DNA of 64,000 nucleotides. It comes from Hyphomicrobiaceae bacterium (lineage in GTDB: Bacteria; Pseudomonadota; Alphaproteobacteria; Rhizobiales; Hyphomicrobiaceae). Shown in pieces: positions 1 through 8,415 of this stretch (its first letter is position 1; each line of letters begins with the position of its first letter). Under the pieces are notes generated by a model. The model worked only from the letters and a program-made list of their open reading frames with translations. It was not told the origin of the DNA and did not search any database. The position numbers and the translations under genes are program-made. Location of the stretch: assembly GCA_030655135.1 (NCBI GenBank), contig JAURWC010000022.1, positions 1 to 64,000 on the forward strand, written 5' to 3'.

Positions 1-119
1 AGCACTCAAGTTATTGACGAGCTTCTTATCGGAAAACCGCTGCACACTTTTCCGGAAGCACTCAAGTTATTGACGTGCTTCTTATCGGAAAACCGCTGCA
101 CACTTTTCCGGAAGCACTC
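1..119. repeat. Tandem 56-bp palindromic repeat, two copies plus a stub
   Basis: Positions 1-56 and 57-112 are two copies of one 56-bp unit that differ at a single base (A at 20, T at 76); a third copy begins at 113 and stops at the end of the response-regulator gene. Each unit contains a hairpin: GCTTC (21-25) pairs with GAAGC (55-59), and CGGAAAA pairs with TTTTCCG inside it. The element resembles the short GGAAAA/TTTTCC palindromes common between genes in Hyphomicrobiales. The array may extend left of the window. Confidence 0.8.
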
Positions 120-739
120 TATTGCTCGCGGCGCGTTTCCAGCGACACGCGAATGAGATCGGCGGTCCGCTCCAGGCCGAGCTTTTCTTTCAGCCGGCTG
201 CAGGAATTGGCGACCGTCTTGTAGGCGATGCCCAGCGTCTCGGCGATACCGGAGAGGCTTTTGCCGTCGCCGAGGAGGCGAAGAATTTCCACCTCGCGGT
301 TGGTGAGGTTCTGCAGCGGATCTTCTGCGGGATAAAGATTGAAGGCAAGTTTGGACGCCGTGTCGCGATCGAGATAGCGCTCGCCGGATGCGGCCTTGGT
401 GACGGCGGTGGCGAGTTCGTCGGCGCCGGCGCTCTTGGAGACGTAGCCGAACGCGCCCGACTTGATAGCGCGCGAGGCGTAGATCGGCTCGGCGTGCATG
501 GAGAACATGACGACGCGCGACGCCGCATTCTCGATCTGAAAGCGCTTGAGCAGTTCCAGTCCGCTGCCGCCGCCGAGATTGATGTCGAGCACGACGACGT
601 CGGGCTGTTCGGCCTTGAAGATGGCCAGTGCCTCGTGCGGCGTGCCGGCTTCGGAAATCTTGGCGCCGGCAAGCGTCGACAGCAGGCGCTGCACGCCTTG
701 GCGCACGACGGCATGATCGTCGACAATCAGGATCTTCAT
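119..739 (-). CDS. NarL/FixJ-family two-component response regulator
   Basis: This 206-residue protein is a DNA-binding response regulator. The receiver domain (about 1-120) has the acidic pair D7/D8, the phosphoacceptor D52 in LDINLGGG, S80 as the switch hydroxyl and K102. The C-terminal LuxR-type helix-turn-helix (about 140-200) begins LTNREVEILRLL. It overlaps the upstream histidine kinase gene by four bases (ATGA), so the two are translationally coupled and form one phosphorelay. The target genes cannot be read from the sequence; the tonB-exbD-exbB cluster just upstream is a guess only. The gene ends directly at the tandem repeats. Confidence 0.93.
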   Translation of the reverse strand: MKILIVDDHAVVRQGVQRLLSTLAGAKISEAGTPHEALAIFKAEQPDVVVLDINLGGGSGLELLKRFQIENAASRVVMFSMHAEPIYASRAIKSGAFGYVSKSAGADELATAVTKAASGERYLDRDTASKLAFNLYPAEDPLQNLTNREVEILRLLGDGKSLSGIAETLGIAYKTVANSCSRLKEKLGLERTADLIRVSLETRREQ

Positions 740-2109
740 GATGCGAGGGCCTCTTGTGAGTCCGTGCGCGCGGGTGGCGCTGCGATGGATGGCGATTTCG
801 GCAAAGGAAGTTCGGCCGTGACGGTGACGCCGCGGCCATCGCTGCGGTTTTCGACGGCGAAACGTCCACCCTTGGCGACGATGCGCTCGCGCATGTGCAA
901 CAAGCCGAAGCTGCCTTCTTCGCCGGAAGGCTTGGACAATCCGCCGCCATCGTCGGCAACGCGCACGACGATCATACCGCCGTCGTTTGCCGAGACGGAT
1001 ATCTCCAGCTTTGTTGGCTCCGAATGCTGCATGGCGTTGCTAAGCGCCTCACGGACCACGCCGTGGATCGTGGCATCGAGCGCCGTGCCCCAACTTTCTT
1101 CCGGCAGGTCGAGCACGAAGTCGATCTCCGGCCGGCGGGCCTGCCAGTATGCAACGAGGTTCTCGATCGCATTCGACAAACCGAGGTCGAGCAGAACGGC
1201 CGGACGCAGGCGGCCAAGGATCGATTTGACCTGGCTCTTGATCTGGCCGACCGCGTCGAGAATTGCGTCTGAGTGCACGACGGCCGGGCTGGTCTCGTCG
1301 GCGGATTTGCGGATGGCGCGGGCATCGACATCGATGGAGAACAACAGGGGGCTTACTTCATCGTGCAGGTCACGCGCCAGTTCTGTGCGTTCCTCTTCCT
1401 GCACGGTGGTCAGCTGTTCGTTGAGCTTGAAGTTGCGCTCTTCGCTGCGGCCCAGCGCGCCGGCCATGACGTTGAAATTGGCGCACAAGGCGGCAAGCTC
1501 CACTGCGCCCGTCTCAGGCACGCGCGCGGTATAGTCGCCTTTTCCGACACGCTCAAAGCCGTGCGACAGCGCCGCGAACGGTTGCAGCGCGCGGCCTAGC
1601 GTCCAATAGATGAGCACGAGCACGAGGGCGCAGAAGCTCGTCAGCGTCGTCAGGCTGAGCTGCATGTCGCCCCAGACCTCGGCGGTTTCGCTGCGCTGGT
1701 CGCTTTCCAGAAGCACCATGCCGTATTTCGTCAGCGCGCCGGGCAAGGGGATGCGCACGAGCTTCACTGGTTGCGTCAGGATGCCGAACAACCATTCGGG
1801 TGCTTCTTCGTCCGGTGCCAGCACCTGGGACGTGTCGATCTCACGGCCGTCGGGGTCGAGCAGCGCTGCGCGGACGTGGCGATTGCCGTCGAAGGCATGC
1901 ACGACGCGGCGAAGACCCTCGCGCGGGTCGGCAGCCCGGGCCGCGTCGTCAACAGCCAGACGTGCCGTGCTCTCGGCGACGGACAAGCCAGAGCTCAGTT
2001 CGAGCTCGATCTTATGTTGGGCGTGCCAATACGTGAGCAAGGCGCCGAGCGCCAGGACGGCGAGCAGCACCAATGCAACCGTGCGGATCAGCCTGAGCCG
2101 GAGAGACAC
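736..2109 (-). CDS. Membrane sensor histidine kinase, HPK7 (NarX/UhpB-like) type
   Basis: This 457-residue inner-membrane kinase starts at a GTG. A first membrane helix lies at about 8-28, followed by a periplasmic sensor region of about 125 residues with no domain I recognise, a second helix at about 152-172, a HAMP linker, and a HisKA_3 dimerisation segment with the phosphorylated His249 in RDLHDE. A HATPase_c domain with an N-box (EALSNAMQHS) and glycine box (ADDGGGL) follows. This layout is the usual partner of NarL-type regulators, and the cognate regulator gene overlaps its 3' end. The ligand is unknown. Confidence 0.92.
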   Translation of the reverse strand: MSLRLRLIRTVALVLLAVLALGALLTYWHAQHKIELELSSGLSVAESTARLAVDDAARAADPREGLRRVVHAFDGNRHVRAALLDPDGREIDTSQVLAPDEEAPEWLFGILTQPVKLVRIPLPGALTKYGMVLLESDQRSETAEVWGDMQLSLTTLTSFCALVLVLIYWTLGRALQPFAALSHGFERVGKGDYTARVPETGAVELAALCANFNVMAGALGRSEERNFKLNEQLTTVQEEERTELARDLHDEVSPLLFSIDVDARAIRKSADETSPAVVHSDAILDAVGQIKSQVKSILGRLRPAVLLDLGLSNAIENLVAYWQARRPEIDFVLDLPEESWGTALDATIHGVVREALSNAMQHSEPTKLEISVSANDGGMIVVRVADDGGGLSKPSGEEGSFGLLHMRERIVAKGGRFAVENRSDGRGVTVTAELPLPKSPSIAAPPARTDSQEALAS

Positions 2110-2156
2110 CGTTCGAAAGCCTTCAGGAACGAATACGTTACTGTATTACATACCCG

Positions 2157-2175
2157 TTTTCGCCCTTCGGGAAAA
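2157..2175. other. Weak hairpin between tonB and the histidine kinase gene
   Basis: TTTTC and GAAAA arms with an inner CCC/GGG make an imperfect stem in the 120-bp gap downstream of tonB. There is no following T-run on the minus strand, so it may be a weak terminator or part of the kinase leader. Confidence 0.3.
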
Positions 2176-2229
2176 GCCCTCTGCGGACTTGCTTAATCGC
2201 GCAAGGCATCACGTTACTTTGGGCCGCCA

Positions 2230-3042
2230 CTACTTGATCTTGAACTGGATCGGCATGGAGTATTTCAGCGTCTCGCCTGGTTCTTCGTCGGGCGGAAGCG
2301 GGAAGGGGCTGGCGCGCTCAATAGCGGCGAGCGCTTCCTCGTCGAGGCGGGGGTTGCCGGACGACTTCTGCAGGATCTTCTCGACCATCTTGCCCGTGCG
2401 ATCGATCGCGAACTGGATTACGACCGTACCCTGCTGGCCGCGCGAACGGGCCTCTGAGGGGTAGCGCTGGTGCTTCTTCAGATGCAGGTGCAGCGACTTA
2501 CGGTAGGTGAGGATCGCCTTGCTGTCTTTCTTGGCGTCGCCGACCTGCTGGGCGGTCACGACGGGTGCATCCTTGGCCTGGATCTGCGGCGGAGCCATCG
2601 ACTGGGCGGCAGCGGTCTGCTGCGGCGCGAGGTTCTCCGGCTGAACCTCCTTGATCTCTTCTTCCTTCTCCTGGACTTCTTCCACCGGCTTGGCGACCGG
2701 CAACGCCACTTCCGGCTCTGGTGCCAAGGGCGACTGCTCGAACTGAGGAATGTCGAGCGGCTTCAGCTCTTCCACCTTTTCGGTCGTGGGGGGCGTGGGC
2801 ACAGCCTCTTCGGCTTGCGGGCCGATTGCACTGTCGGGCGTTTCGGCGCGCTGCGTGGCAGTCACCGGCGCCAATTCCATGACGATGGCGCCAGCGACGT
2901 CATCGTCAACGACCTCTTCTTCCGGCGGATTGTAGATGGCCCAGGCCGCGCCGCCAGCGTGCAGCGCAACGATCAACACTCCGGCACCAGCCCAGCGGGC
3001 CCACCGGCGCTTGTCGGCATTGAGAACATCAGACGCAAGCAT
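2230..3042 (-). CDS. tonB: TonB energy-transducing protein
   Basis: TonB links the proton-motive force harvested by ExbB/ExbD to outer-membrane receptors. The 270-residue protein has one N-terminal membrane anchor (about 14-37), a long Pro/Glu/Val-rich periplasm-spanning spacer (about 50-170), and a C-terminal TonB domain (about 185-270) with the conserved YPSEARSRGQQGTVVIQF block. Its start codon overlaps the exbD stop by one base (TAATG), which marks an exbB-exbD-tonB operon. Two TonB-dependent receptors at 4.9-10.7 kb are its obvious clients. Confidence 0.95.
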   Translation of the reverse strand: MLASDVLNADKRRWARWAGAGVLIVALHAGGAAWAIYNPPEEEVVDDDVAGAIVMELAPVTATQRAETPDSAIGPQAEEAVPTPPTTEKVEELKPLDIPQFEQSPLAPEPEVALPVAKPVEEVQEKEEEIKEVQPENLAPQQTAAAQSMAPPQIQAKDAPVVTAQQVGDAKKDSKAILTYRKSLHLHLKKHQRYPSEARSRGQQGTVVIQFAIDRTGKMVEKILQKSSGNPRLDEEALAAIERASPFPLPPDEEPGETLKYSMPIQFKIK

Positions 3043-3539
3043 TACGGGCTCCCGGTCGATCCGGGTGTGGCCGGCACGGCGGCTGGTGCAGTGGCGGCAG
3101 GCGCTGGAGCAGCGGGCCCGCCTTCCATGCCTTCGAGGCCGACGAGCGCGACCTTGAGGTAGCCTGCACCACGCAACAAGTTCATGACGCGCATGAGTTC
3201 ACCGTAGGCGACGGACTTATCGGCGCGCAGGAAGATGCGTTTGTTGCGATCGGCCTGGGTGTGCGCATCGAGTGCGGATGCGAGCTGGCTGCGCTGGATA
3301 TCGTCGTTGCCGACGGCGAGGGAGCGATCGGCCTTGATTGTGACGTACAGCGGCTTGTCGGGCCGTGGCTGCGGCTTGGCGGTGGACACGGGCAGATCAA
3401 CGGCCACGTCGACCGTCGACAACGGGGCGGCCACCATGAAGATGATCAGCAGCACGAGCATGACGTCAATGAATGGCGTGACGTTGATCTCGTGGTTTTC
3501 GTCGAGATCATCACCGCCATGATGCAGTCCACCGGCCAT
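3042..3539 (-). CDS. exbD: Biopolymer transport protein ExbD
   Basis: The 165-residue protein has a short cytoplasmic N-terminus, one membrane helix (about 20-42) carrying the proton-channel Asp25 in TPFIDVM, and a periplasmic ExbD/TolR domain (about 60-150). The last 20 residues are an Ala/Pro-rich tail. It works with ExbB as the motor for TonB. It sits five bases after exbB and overlaps tonB by one base. ExbD rather than TolR is chosen because a TonB gene follows and no tolA, tolB or pal is near. Confidence 0.95.
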   Translation of the reverse strand: MAGGLHHGGDDLDENHEINVTPFIDVMLVLLIIFMVAAPLSTVDVAVDLPVSTAKPQPRPDKPLYVTIKADRSLAVGNDDIQRSQLASALDAHTQADRNKRIFLRADKSVAYGELMRVMNLLRGAGYLKVALVGLEGMEGGPAAPAPAATAPAAVPATPGSTGSP

Positions 3540-3544
3540 CGGCG

Positions 3545-4576
3545 TTACTCCGCTGCGCGTGCGTGACGGTGAACGTTGACGCGATCGAGATCACGCGAGA
3601 CCAGTCGCATGACCTCAGCGGAGGCATCTCCGGCCAGAGCGCGATAGACGCCGATGCCGCGCGAGAACCAGTTGTAAATGATCACGGCGGGAATGGCGGC
3701 GACGAGGCCGATGGCAGTGGCCAGCAAGGCCTCGGCAATGCCAGGGGCAACCACTGCGAGGTTCGTCGTCTGCGATTTCGAGATGCCGATGAAGCTGTTC
3801 ATGATGCCCCAGACGGTGCCGAACAGGCCGACGAAGGGCGCGGTAGCGCCGATGGTAGCAAGCACGCCGGTGCCCTTGTTCATGGAGCGCACGGCGGCGC
3901 TTTCAATGCGTTCGAGACGCGAGGCCACGCGCTCCTTGATGCCGTTCTTGTCGGGCGTATCCGTCGACATGCGCAGCTCGATCGCGGCAACATCGATATA
4001 GGAGCGCAGCAGGCTGCCGCTATTGCCGAGCGTGTTCGATGCAGCAGCGAGGGACGCGTCGTTGGAGACGGCGCGCAGCGCACGCCTCAGCCGGGCGCGG
4101 GCGACAAACAGTTCGACTGATTTGACCAGCCAGACGGTCCACGTGATGACAGACGCGATGGCGAGGCCGATCATCACGCTCTTCACGACCATGTCGGCCT
4201 GCATGAACATGGCCCAGGGTGACAAGTCATGCGGCAGGTTCGGATTAGGGCCTGCGCTGGATTCAGCGACAGGCGCGGGCGGCGCGCCCGGGACGCCAGA
4301 CCCAGCGATGGGCAGATCTTCAACCGGCATCGGTGTGCCGGGTTCGGTAGCCGCGGACGGGGTGGCAGCTGCGTCTTGCGCGGCGGAGGTAGCAGCCGGT
4401 GCTGCGACGGGAGCAGTCTCGGGTGGCGTTGCTGCAGGCGCGGGCTGTGCCGTCTCCGCCGGAGCAGGCGCCTGCGCCCATACGGTCACCGGTATCGTCA
4501 AGGCCGGAGCCGTGGCCATCAGCAGGCCTGCGAGCAGGGCAGGTCCGTTCGCCATCTTCCGCATTTTTGCAATCAT
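3545..4576 (-). CDS. exbB: Biopolymer transport protein ExbB, long form with signal peptide
   Basis: The 343-residue protein has an apparent cleavable signal (to about VWAQA, residue 36), then an Ala/Pro-rich periplasmic segment of about 80 residues, then the MotA/TolQ/ExbB core with three membrane helices (about 120-150, 240-268 and 285-312). The core contains ATIGATAPFVGLFGTVWGIM and the conserved AEALLATAIGL stretch. The extended N-terminus matches the long ExbB variant found in many Alphaproteobacteria. It is the first gene of the exbB-exbD-tonB operon. Confidence 0.94.
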   Translation of the reverse strand: MIAKMRKMANGPALLAGLLMATAPALTIPVTVWAQAPAPAETAQPAPAATPPETAPVAAPAATSAAQDAAATPSAATEPGTPMPVEDLPIAGSGVPGAPPAPVAESSAGPNPNLPHDLSPWAMFMQADMVVKSVMIGLAIASVITWTVWLVKSVELFVARARLRRALRAVSNDASLAAASNTLGNSGSLLRSYIDVAAIELRMSTDTPDKNGIKERVASRLERIESAAVRSMNKGTGVLATIGATAPFVGLFGTVWGIMNSFIGISKSQTTNLAVVAPGIAEALLATAIGLVAAIPAVIIYNWFSRGIGVYRALAGDASAEVMRLVSRDLDRVNVHRHARAAE

Positions 4577-4869
4577 ATCCGTACCATGCTCAGTTGAGGG
4601 CGCTGCTGCGACTTGAGCTATATCTAACTTTTTTTGTCAAGATATCCCGGTCGTGCGGCGCGAGCACTGGGTGGCAACTGGTAAATGTGTGCCGGGACAA
4701 CCGTCTGCGCGATGCTGCCAGCCCAAATCCTACTCCAGGGCTCTAGATTATAAATGGCGACAAGGCAACCGCCGAAAGGCCGCAGAGCGACGGGTTAGCT
4801 GGTTGCAAATAAGACGAAGGGAGAGGCATAAGCCTCTCCCTTGCGAGCCTCAACTTCAGCCGGGGACAA
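4577..4869. other. Intergenic region upstream of exbB
   Basis: This 293-bp gap holds the exbB promoter region and the terminator of the receptor gene. On the minus strand a TTGACA element (4635-4640) is followed by a run of A residues, about 60 bases before exbB. I could not place a convincing -10 box. No gene is seen. Confidence 0.5.
4817..4842 (-). terminator. Hairpin terminator after the siderophore receptor gene
   Basis: AAGGGAGAGGC and GCCTCTCCCTT form a perfect 11-bp stem around an ATAA loop, 28 bases past the receptor stop codon. T-rich sequence follows on the minus strand. Confidence 0.8.
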
Positions 4870-7191
4870 TCAGAAGTTTGACGTGATCGATAGATAGGCT
4901 GCAGTCGGCGGGCCGGGCTGAATGTTGTTGTTGTTGTGCGCGTTGGCGAAATACTTCTCGTTGAAGATATTCTCGACGTTCAGCTGAGCGCGGAGGTTTT
5001 CATTCAGCTTAAAATACAGCGCAGCATCAACTGTGGTGTATTCAGGCAGAATGACCTGCGCGCCGTCGTTGGCCAGAGCGGCAATGATGTCAGTCCGGTG
5101 CACGACACCGACGCCGGCACCCCACATCGACGAGAAGTCGTAACGGTTCCACAAGGAGAACGTGTGGCGGGGAAGGTTGGGTAGTTCAGTCCCCTCGACG
5201 ACCGACGTCGCGCTGCTGACCTCGCCCTCCTGATGCGCATAGCCGCCAGCTATCTGCCACTTGTCGGTGACATAGCCGTTCAGGGTAACCTCTGTGCCTT
5301 CAACTTTCGTCTCACCGGTTTGAACGACATCGTTTGCCGCATTGCCGATCGTGAAACGGGAGTTTTCGCGCGTCAGCCAATAATGCGCAACTGCCAGCGA
5401 CAGAGAGGGAGTGACATCGTACTTCGCACCCACCTCATAGTTGGTGAACTTTTCCGGTTGCGCGCGAAGAGTTAGACCGTTCAGGCCGGTAAACTGATCT
5501 CCCGAGAACGGCAGGTGCGAAACCGTGTAGCTGCCGTAAATCGACAGGTAATCTGTCGGCTTGAGCACGACACCAGCGCGCGGCGACCAGACTTCGTCAA
5601 CGCGATCCCGATCGACGTTCGTAACCAAGTCGCTTGTCTGGAGATCGAACTGATCAAATCGCACGCCGCCGATGACTTCGAGATAGCGTGTAATCTCGAT
5701 CTGGTCCTGCACGTAAGCAGACCAGACGTCGAGAGTGGATCTTGTGTCGGTAGATGGAGCACCCGGGAACGTGATGCCATCGCCGGAGATCTGCGGGCTT
5801 GAAAACCGAACCGAACAGTTTCCGCTTGGGAACGCGAGGCAGTCCGAAGTCGGTCCGAATGCGCCCTCGAAGCGGCGGCCCATCGAATTTTGATGCCCGT
5901 ACTCGAACCCGGCCAGCAAGGTTTGGCGGACGACGCCGTGATCCAACTTGTAGGTAAGGTCCGTCGTGTTGAAGAAGTTCTCGCGATCATTCTCATTGTT
6001 GTAGGCGTCGAGGGTCACGCGGTCCGTCGCAAGATTTGCCGCCGTCGACGCAAAAACGTTCTGATAGAACTTGTCGTAGTTCGTATAGCGGGTGTGATTG
6101 CGGATATTCAGGCCGATGTCGGTCTTGTGTTCGATGATGGCATAGACTTGATCGAAGCGGCCATCGGCGTAGCTCAACTCCGGATTGCCGAAAAATGTCG
6201 ATCTGGACGTCGGAGCAGGCTTGCTGTTGCGGCCGGCAGGGACAAGAATTGATGGAATACCGCGATCGGCCGTCCGGCGATCCTCGAAGTGTTCGTAGCC
6301 GAGCACCACGCGCGTTTTCTCCGTCGGGCGGAATGTGATCGTCGGATTAACGCCCCAGCGCTCCAAGTCGACGCCGTCACGGTAGCTGCCGGAGTCTTCG
6401 TACATCGCGTTCAAACGCACCGCGAAGTTGCGGTTGACGGCAGCATTCACGTCAGCCGATGCCCGCTTGTAGTCGAACGATCCCACCGAAACGGTGCCTT
6501 CGCGCAGCGTGAAGAAGTCCGCCTGCTTGGTCACACGGTTGACGACGCCGCCACCGCCGCCGCGACCGAAGATCAGGGCATTCGGGCCCTTCAGGACCTC
6601 CAGGCGTTCGGAGTTGTAGAAATCGCGGTAGATTTGCGCGTCATCGCGAATGCCGTCGACGAAGAAGTCGGCCGTCGTGTTCTGACCGCGAATGATGACG
6701 GTGTCCCGGTTACCCTCACCCTGCCCGGCTGAAACGCCGGGAACGTATTTGACGGCCTCGCTGATGCTCTTGATGTTCTGGTCTTTGATCTGCTTGTCAG
6801 TGATGACGCTGATCGACTGCGGCACGTTCCGCAATGGGGTTTCGGTTTTCGTTGCCGTTGACGTGCGGGTGGCGTTGTAGCCGATATCGCCCTGCGCGTC
6901 CGGCGTGCCCGGGCCAGTTCCGGCGGCTTCGTTCACAGGCGCCGCGGGCTCGGGCTCCGCGGCCACAGGCGGCGGCGAGGCCTTCTTCGCCACGACAGGT
7001 GCCGACTTTTTCTTAGCCGCGGTAGCGGGCTTCTTTTTCTTGGCCGCCTCGACGGTGATCTGAGGGAGCGGGGCGGGGGTCGCTGCCTGTTGGGCGCGTG
7101 CTTCGCTCAGCGTTACCGGCACGACCAATGCAGCGCAGGTAGCTAGAAGCGCGGCACGCGAAATTGATGCTGCAAAATATTGAAAGGTCAC
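4870..7191 (-). CDS. TonB-dependent siderophore receptor
   Basis: This outer-membrane receptor imports a ferric siderophore, probably catecholate type by plug similarity to Fiu-like proteins. I chose the GTG at 7191, which gives 773 residues, a good signal peptide ending SEARA and a GGAG ribosome-binding site seven bases upstream; an open frame continues 159 bases further but lacks those features. After the signal comes a TonB-box-like stretch, a Lys/Ala/Pro-rich linker (about 20-65), the plug domain (with NVPQSISVITDKQIKDQN) and a 22-strand barrel ending in a terminal Phe (SITSNF). The Lys-rich linker is unusual and also occurs in the second receptor. An inverted repeat lies upstream, and a terminator lies downstream. 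Confidence 0.92.
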   Translation of the reverse strand: MTFQYFAASISRAALLATCAALVVPVTLSEARAQQAATPAPLPQITVEAAKKKKPATAAKKKSAPVVAKKASPPPVAAEPEPAAPVNEAAGTGPGTPDAQGDIGYNATRTSTATKTETPLRNVPQSISVITDKQIKDQNIKSISEAVKYVPGVSAGQGEGNRDTVIIRGQNTTADFFVDGIRDDAQIYRDFYNSERLEVLKGPNALIFGRGGGGGVVNRVTKQADFFTLREGTVSVGSFDYKRASADVNAAVNRNFAVRLNAMYEDSGSYRDGVDLERWGVNPTITFRPTEKTRVVLGYEHFEDRRTADRGIPSILVPAGRNSKPAPTSRSTFFGNPELSYADGRFDQVYAIIEHKTDIGLNIRNHTRYTNYDKFYQNVFASTAANLATDRVTLDAYNNENDRENFFNTTDLTYKLDHGVVRQTLLAGFEYGHQNSMGRRFEGAFGPTSDCLAFPSGNCSVRFSSPQISGDGITFPGAPSTDTRSTLDVWSAYVQDQIEITRYLEVIGGVRFDQFDLQTSDLVTNVDRDRVDEVWSPRAGVVLKPTDYLSIYGSYTVSHLPFSGDQFTGLNGLTLRAQPEKFTNYEVGAKYDVTPSLSLAVAHYWLTRENSRFTIGNAANDVVQTGETKVEGTEVTLNGYVTDKWQIAGGYAHQEGEVSSATSVVEGTELPNLPRHTFSLWNRYDFSSMWGAGVGVVHRTDIIAALANDGAQVILPEYTTVDAALYFKLNENLRAQLNVENIFNEKYFANAHNNNNIQPGPPTAAYLSITSNF

Positions 7192-7291
7192 GATTCTACT
7201 CCATCGCCATGACGAGCCCGCACGGTCGCTGGCGCTCCGATCTGTCCCAATTGCAGGACATCTGGGGAAGCTATATTTCCTGACTTGACGC

Positions 7292-7311
7292 ATCAAGATT
7301 ATTGTCTTGAT
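7292..7311. promoter_or_regulatory. Candidate operator: inverted repeat upstream of the siderophore receptor
   Basis: ATCAAGA and TCTTGAT form a perfect 7-bp inverted repeat around TTATTG, about 100 bases upstream of the receptor start. Its size and position fit a metal-responsive repressor site (Irr, RirA or Fur), but it does not match any consensus I can recall closely. Confidence 0.45.
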
Positions 7312-7418
7312 TTGCAAGCTGATGGTCTCAGCCTGATGCATAGCTGCCACATCGCTGGATAGCTCCCCCGGCTGGTCCTTACGAGCATGTATCGGGACGC
7401 TTTCTCAGGCGCCGCGCT

Positions 7419-8411
7419 CTAGTGCTGGTGGCCTTCGTGACCACCACCTGCGGACGGGGCCTCGGCACCGAGCGGAGCGATTGTGAACTCAACATCGACG
7501 GGCCCCGCCTTCTCAAATGTCAGCGTGCCCTTCACCGTTTCGCCCGCCTTCAGGCCCTCGCTCAGTCCCAGCAGCATCAGGTGCAAGCCGCCGGGCTTCA
7601 GTTCCACCGGGACGCCGGGGGGGAGTTCGACGCCTTCCGGCACCTGGCGCATTTTCATGACGCCCATTTCGCTCGTCATGATGTGGACCTCGACGCTCTT
7701 GGCGCGCGCGAAGGTGCCGCCGATCAGGCGATCGGGTGCCTTGCCGGTGTTGGTGAGCTTGACGTACCCGCCCGCAACGGTCGTGCCCGCGGGCGTGGCA
7801 CGCGACCAGGGCTGCTCGACCTGGATGGGCGAGGATGGTTGTGCCGCCTTGCTGCCCGCGCCTGCCGTTTTCACGTTGGCGATTAGCTTCAGGGTGGCGG
7901 CTGGTGATTTGAGATCGTGTGCGTCCTGCCCGGCGGCAGGGATCTCGGTCCAGGCGAGTTCGCCCTTTTCGCATGTCTGCGTTACTGGGAAAAAGAGCGT
8001 TGTTTCCGGCGTCAGTTCTCCCGCGATGTAAGTGGAGACGACGAACTCGTCGTAGAAGTCGTCAGGCAGGCGACCACCAGTCCACGTAACCTGGCGCACG
8101 CCTTCGCTCAGGTCGCCGTGATAGTGCTTGTAGGCTTGCTTATAAGCGCCGCGCTGCATCGTGATGGTCCAACCGGGCTTCGGCATCGGCTTGACGCCAA
8201 TGACGCCCTCAGGAATGTCGACACGCACCGTCGTGGTGGGCGAGCCATCACAGCCGTGGCCGATCTTGACGACGGCCTTGTAGCCGGCGCCGACCTTGGC
8301 TTCGCGCTGTTCGAGCACGGCGTGGGCGCGCGCCAACGATGCCGCGGCACAGAGCGAGATGACGATCGCGGCGGTCAGCCCGGCCGCTTGTTTGATTGTA
8401 CGCTTGTCCAT
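7419..8411 (-). CDS. DUF1775 (YcnI-like) and PCuAC copper chaperone fusion
   Basis: This 330-residue periplasmic protein joins two copper-binding families. The signal peptide ends ASLARA, so the mature protein would start at His30, as in YcnI-type DUF1775 proteins whose N-terminal His helps bind Cu(II). DUF1775 covers about 30-165 (conserved Trp in QVTWTGG). A PCuAC/DUF461 domain follows (about 195-310) with the H-x10-M ... H-x-M ligand set visible as H243, M254, H277 and M279. The C-terminus ends in a His-rich tail (GGGHEGHQH). The gene is four bases after the second TonB receptor, so it is probably its periplasmic copper acceptor. Confidence 0.9.
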   Translation of the reverse strand: MDKRTIKQAAGLTAAIVISLCAAASLARAHAVLEQREAKVGAGYKAVVKIGHGCDGSPTTTVRVDIPEGVIGVKPMPKPGWTITMQRGAYKQAYKHYHGDLSEGVRQVTWTGGRLPDDFYDEFVVSTYIAGELTPETTLFFPVTQTCEKGELAWTEIPAAGQDAHDLKSPAATLKLIANVKTAGAGSKAAQPSSPIQVEQPWSRATPAGTTVAGGYVKLTNTGKAPDRLIGGTFARAKSVEVHIMTSEMGVMKMRQVPEGVELPPGVPVELKPGGLHLMLLGLSEGLKAGETVKGTLTFEKAGPVDVEFTIAPLGAEAPSAGGGHEGHQH

Positions 8412-8415
8412 GTGG

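Noticed and set aside
1-119. Repeats as a CRISPR array
   Set aside because: The two units are directly adjacent without spacers and palindromic throughout; no cas gene is in the window.
122-1534. A 470-codon plus-strand open frame across the two-component genes
   Set aside because: It is antisense to two well-supported genes, contains no known domain and lacks a ribosome-binding site.
7192-7350. An upstream extension of the siderophore receptor gene
   Set aside because: The extra 53 residues are not signal-like; the GTG at 7191 has a good ribosome-binding site and gives a proper signal peptide.
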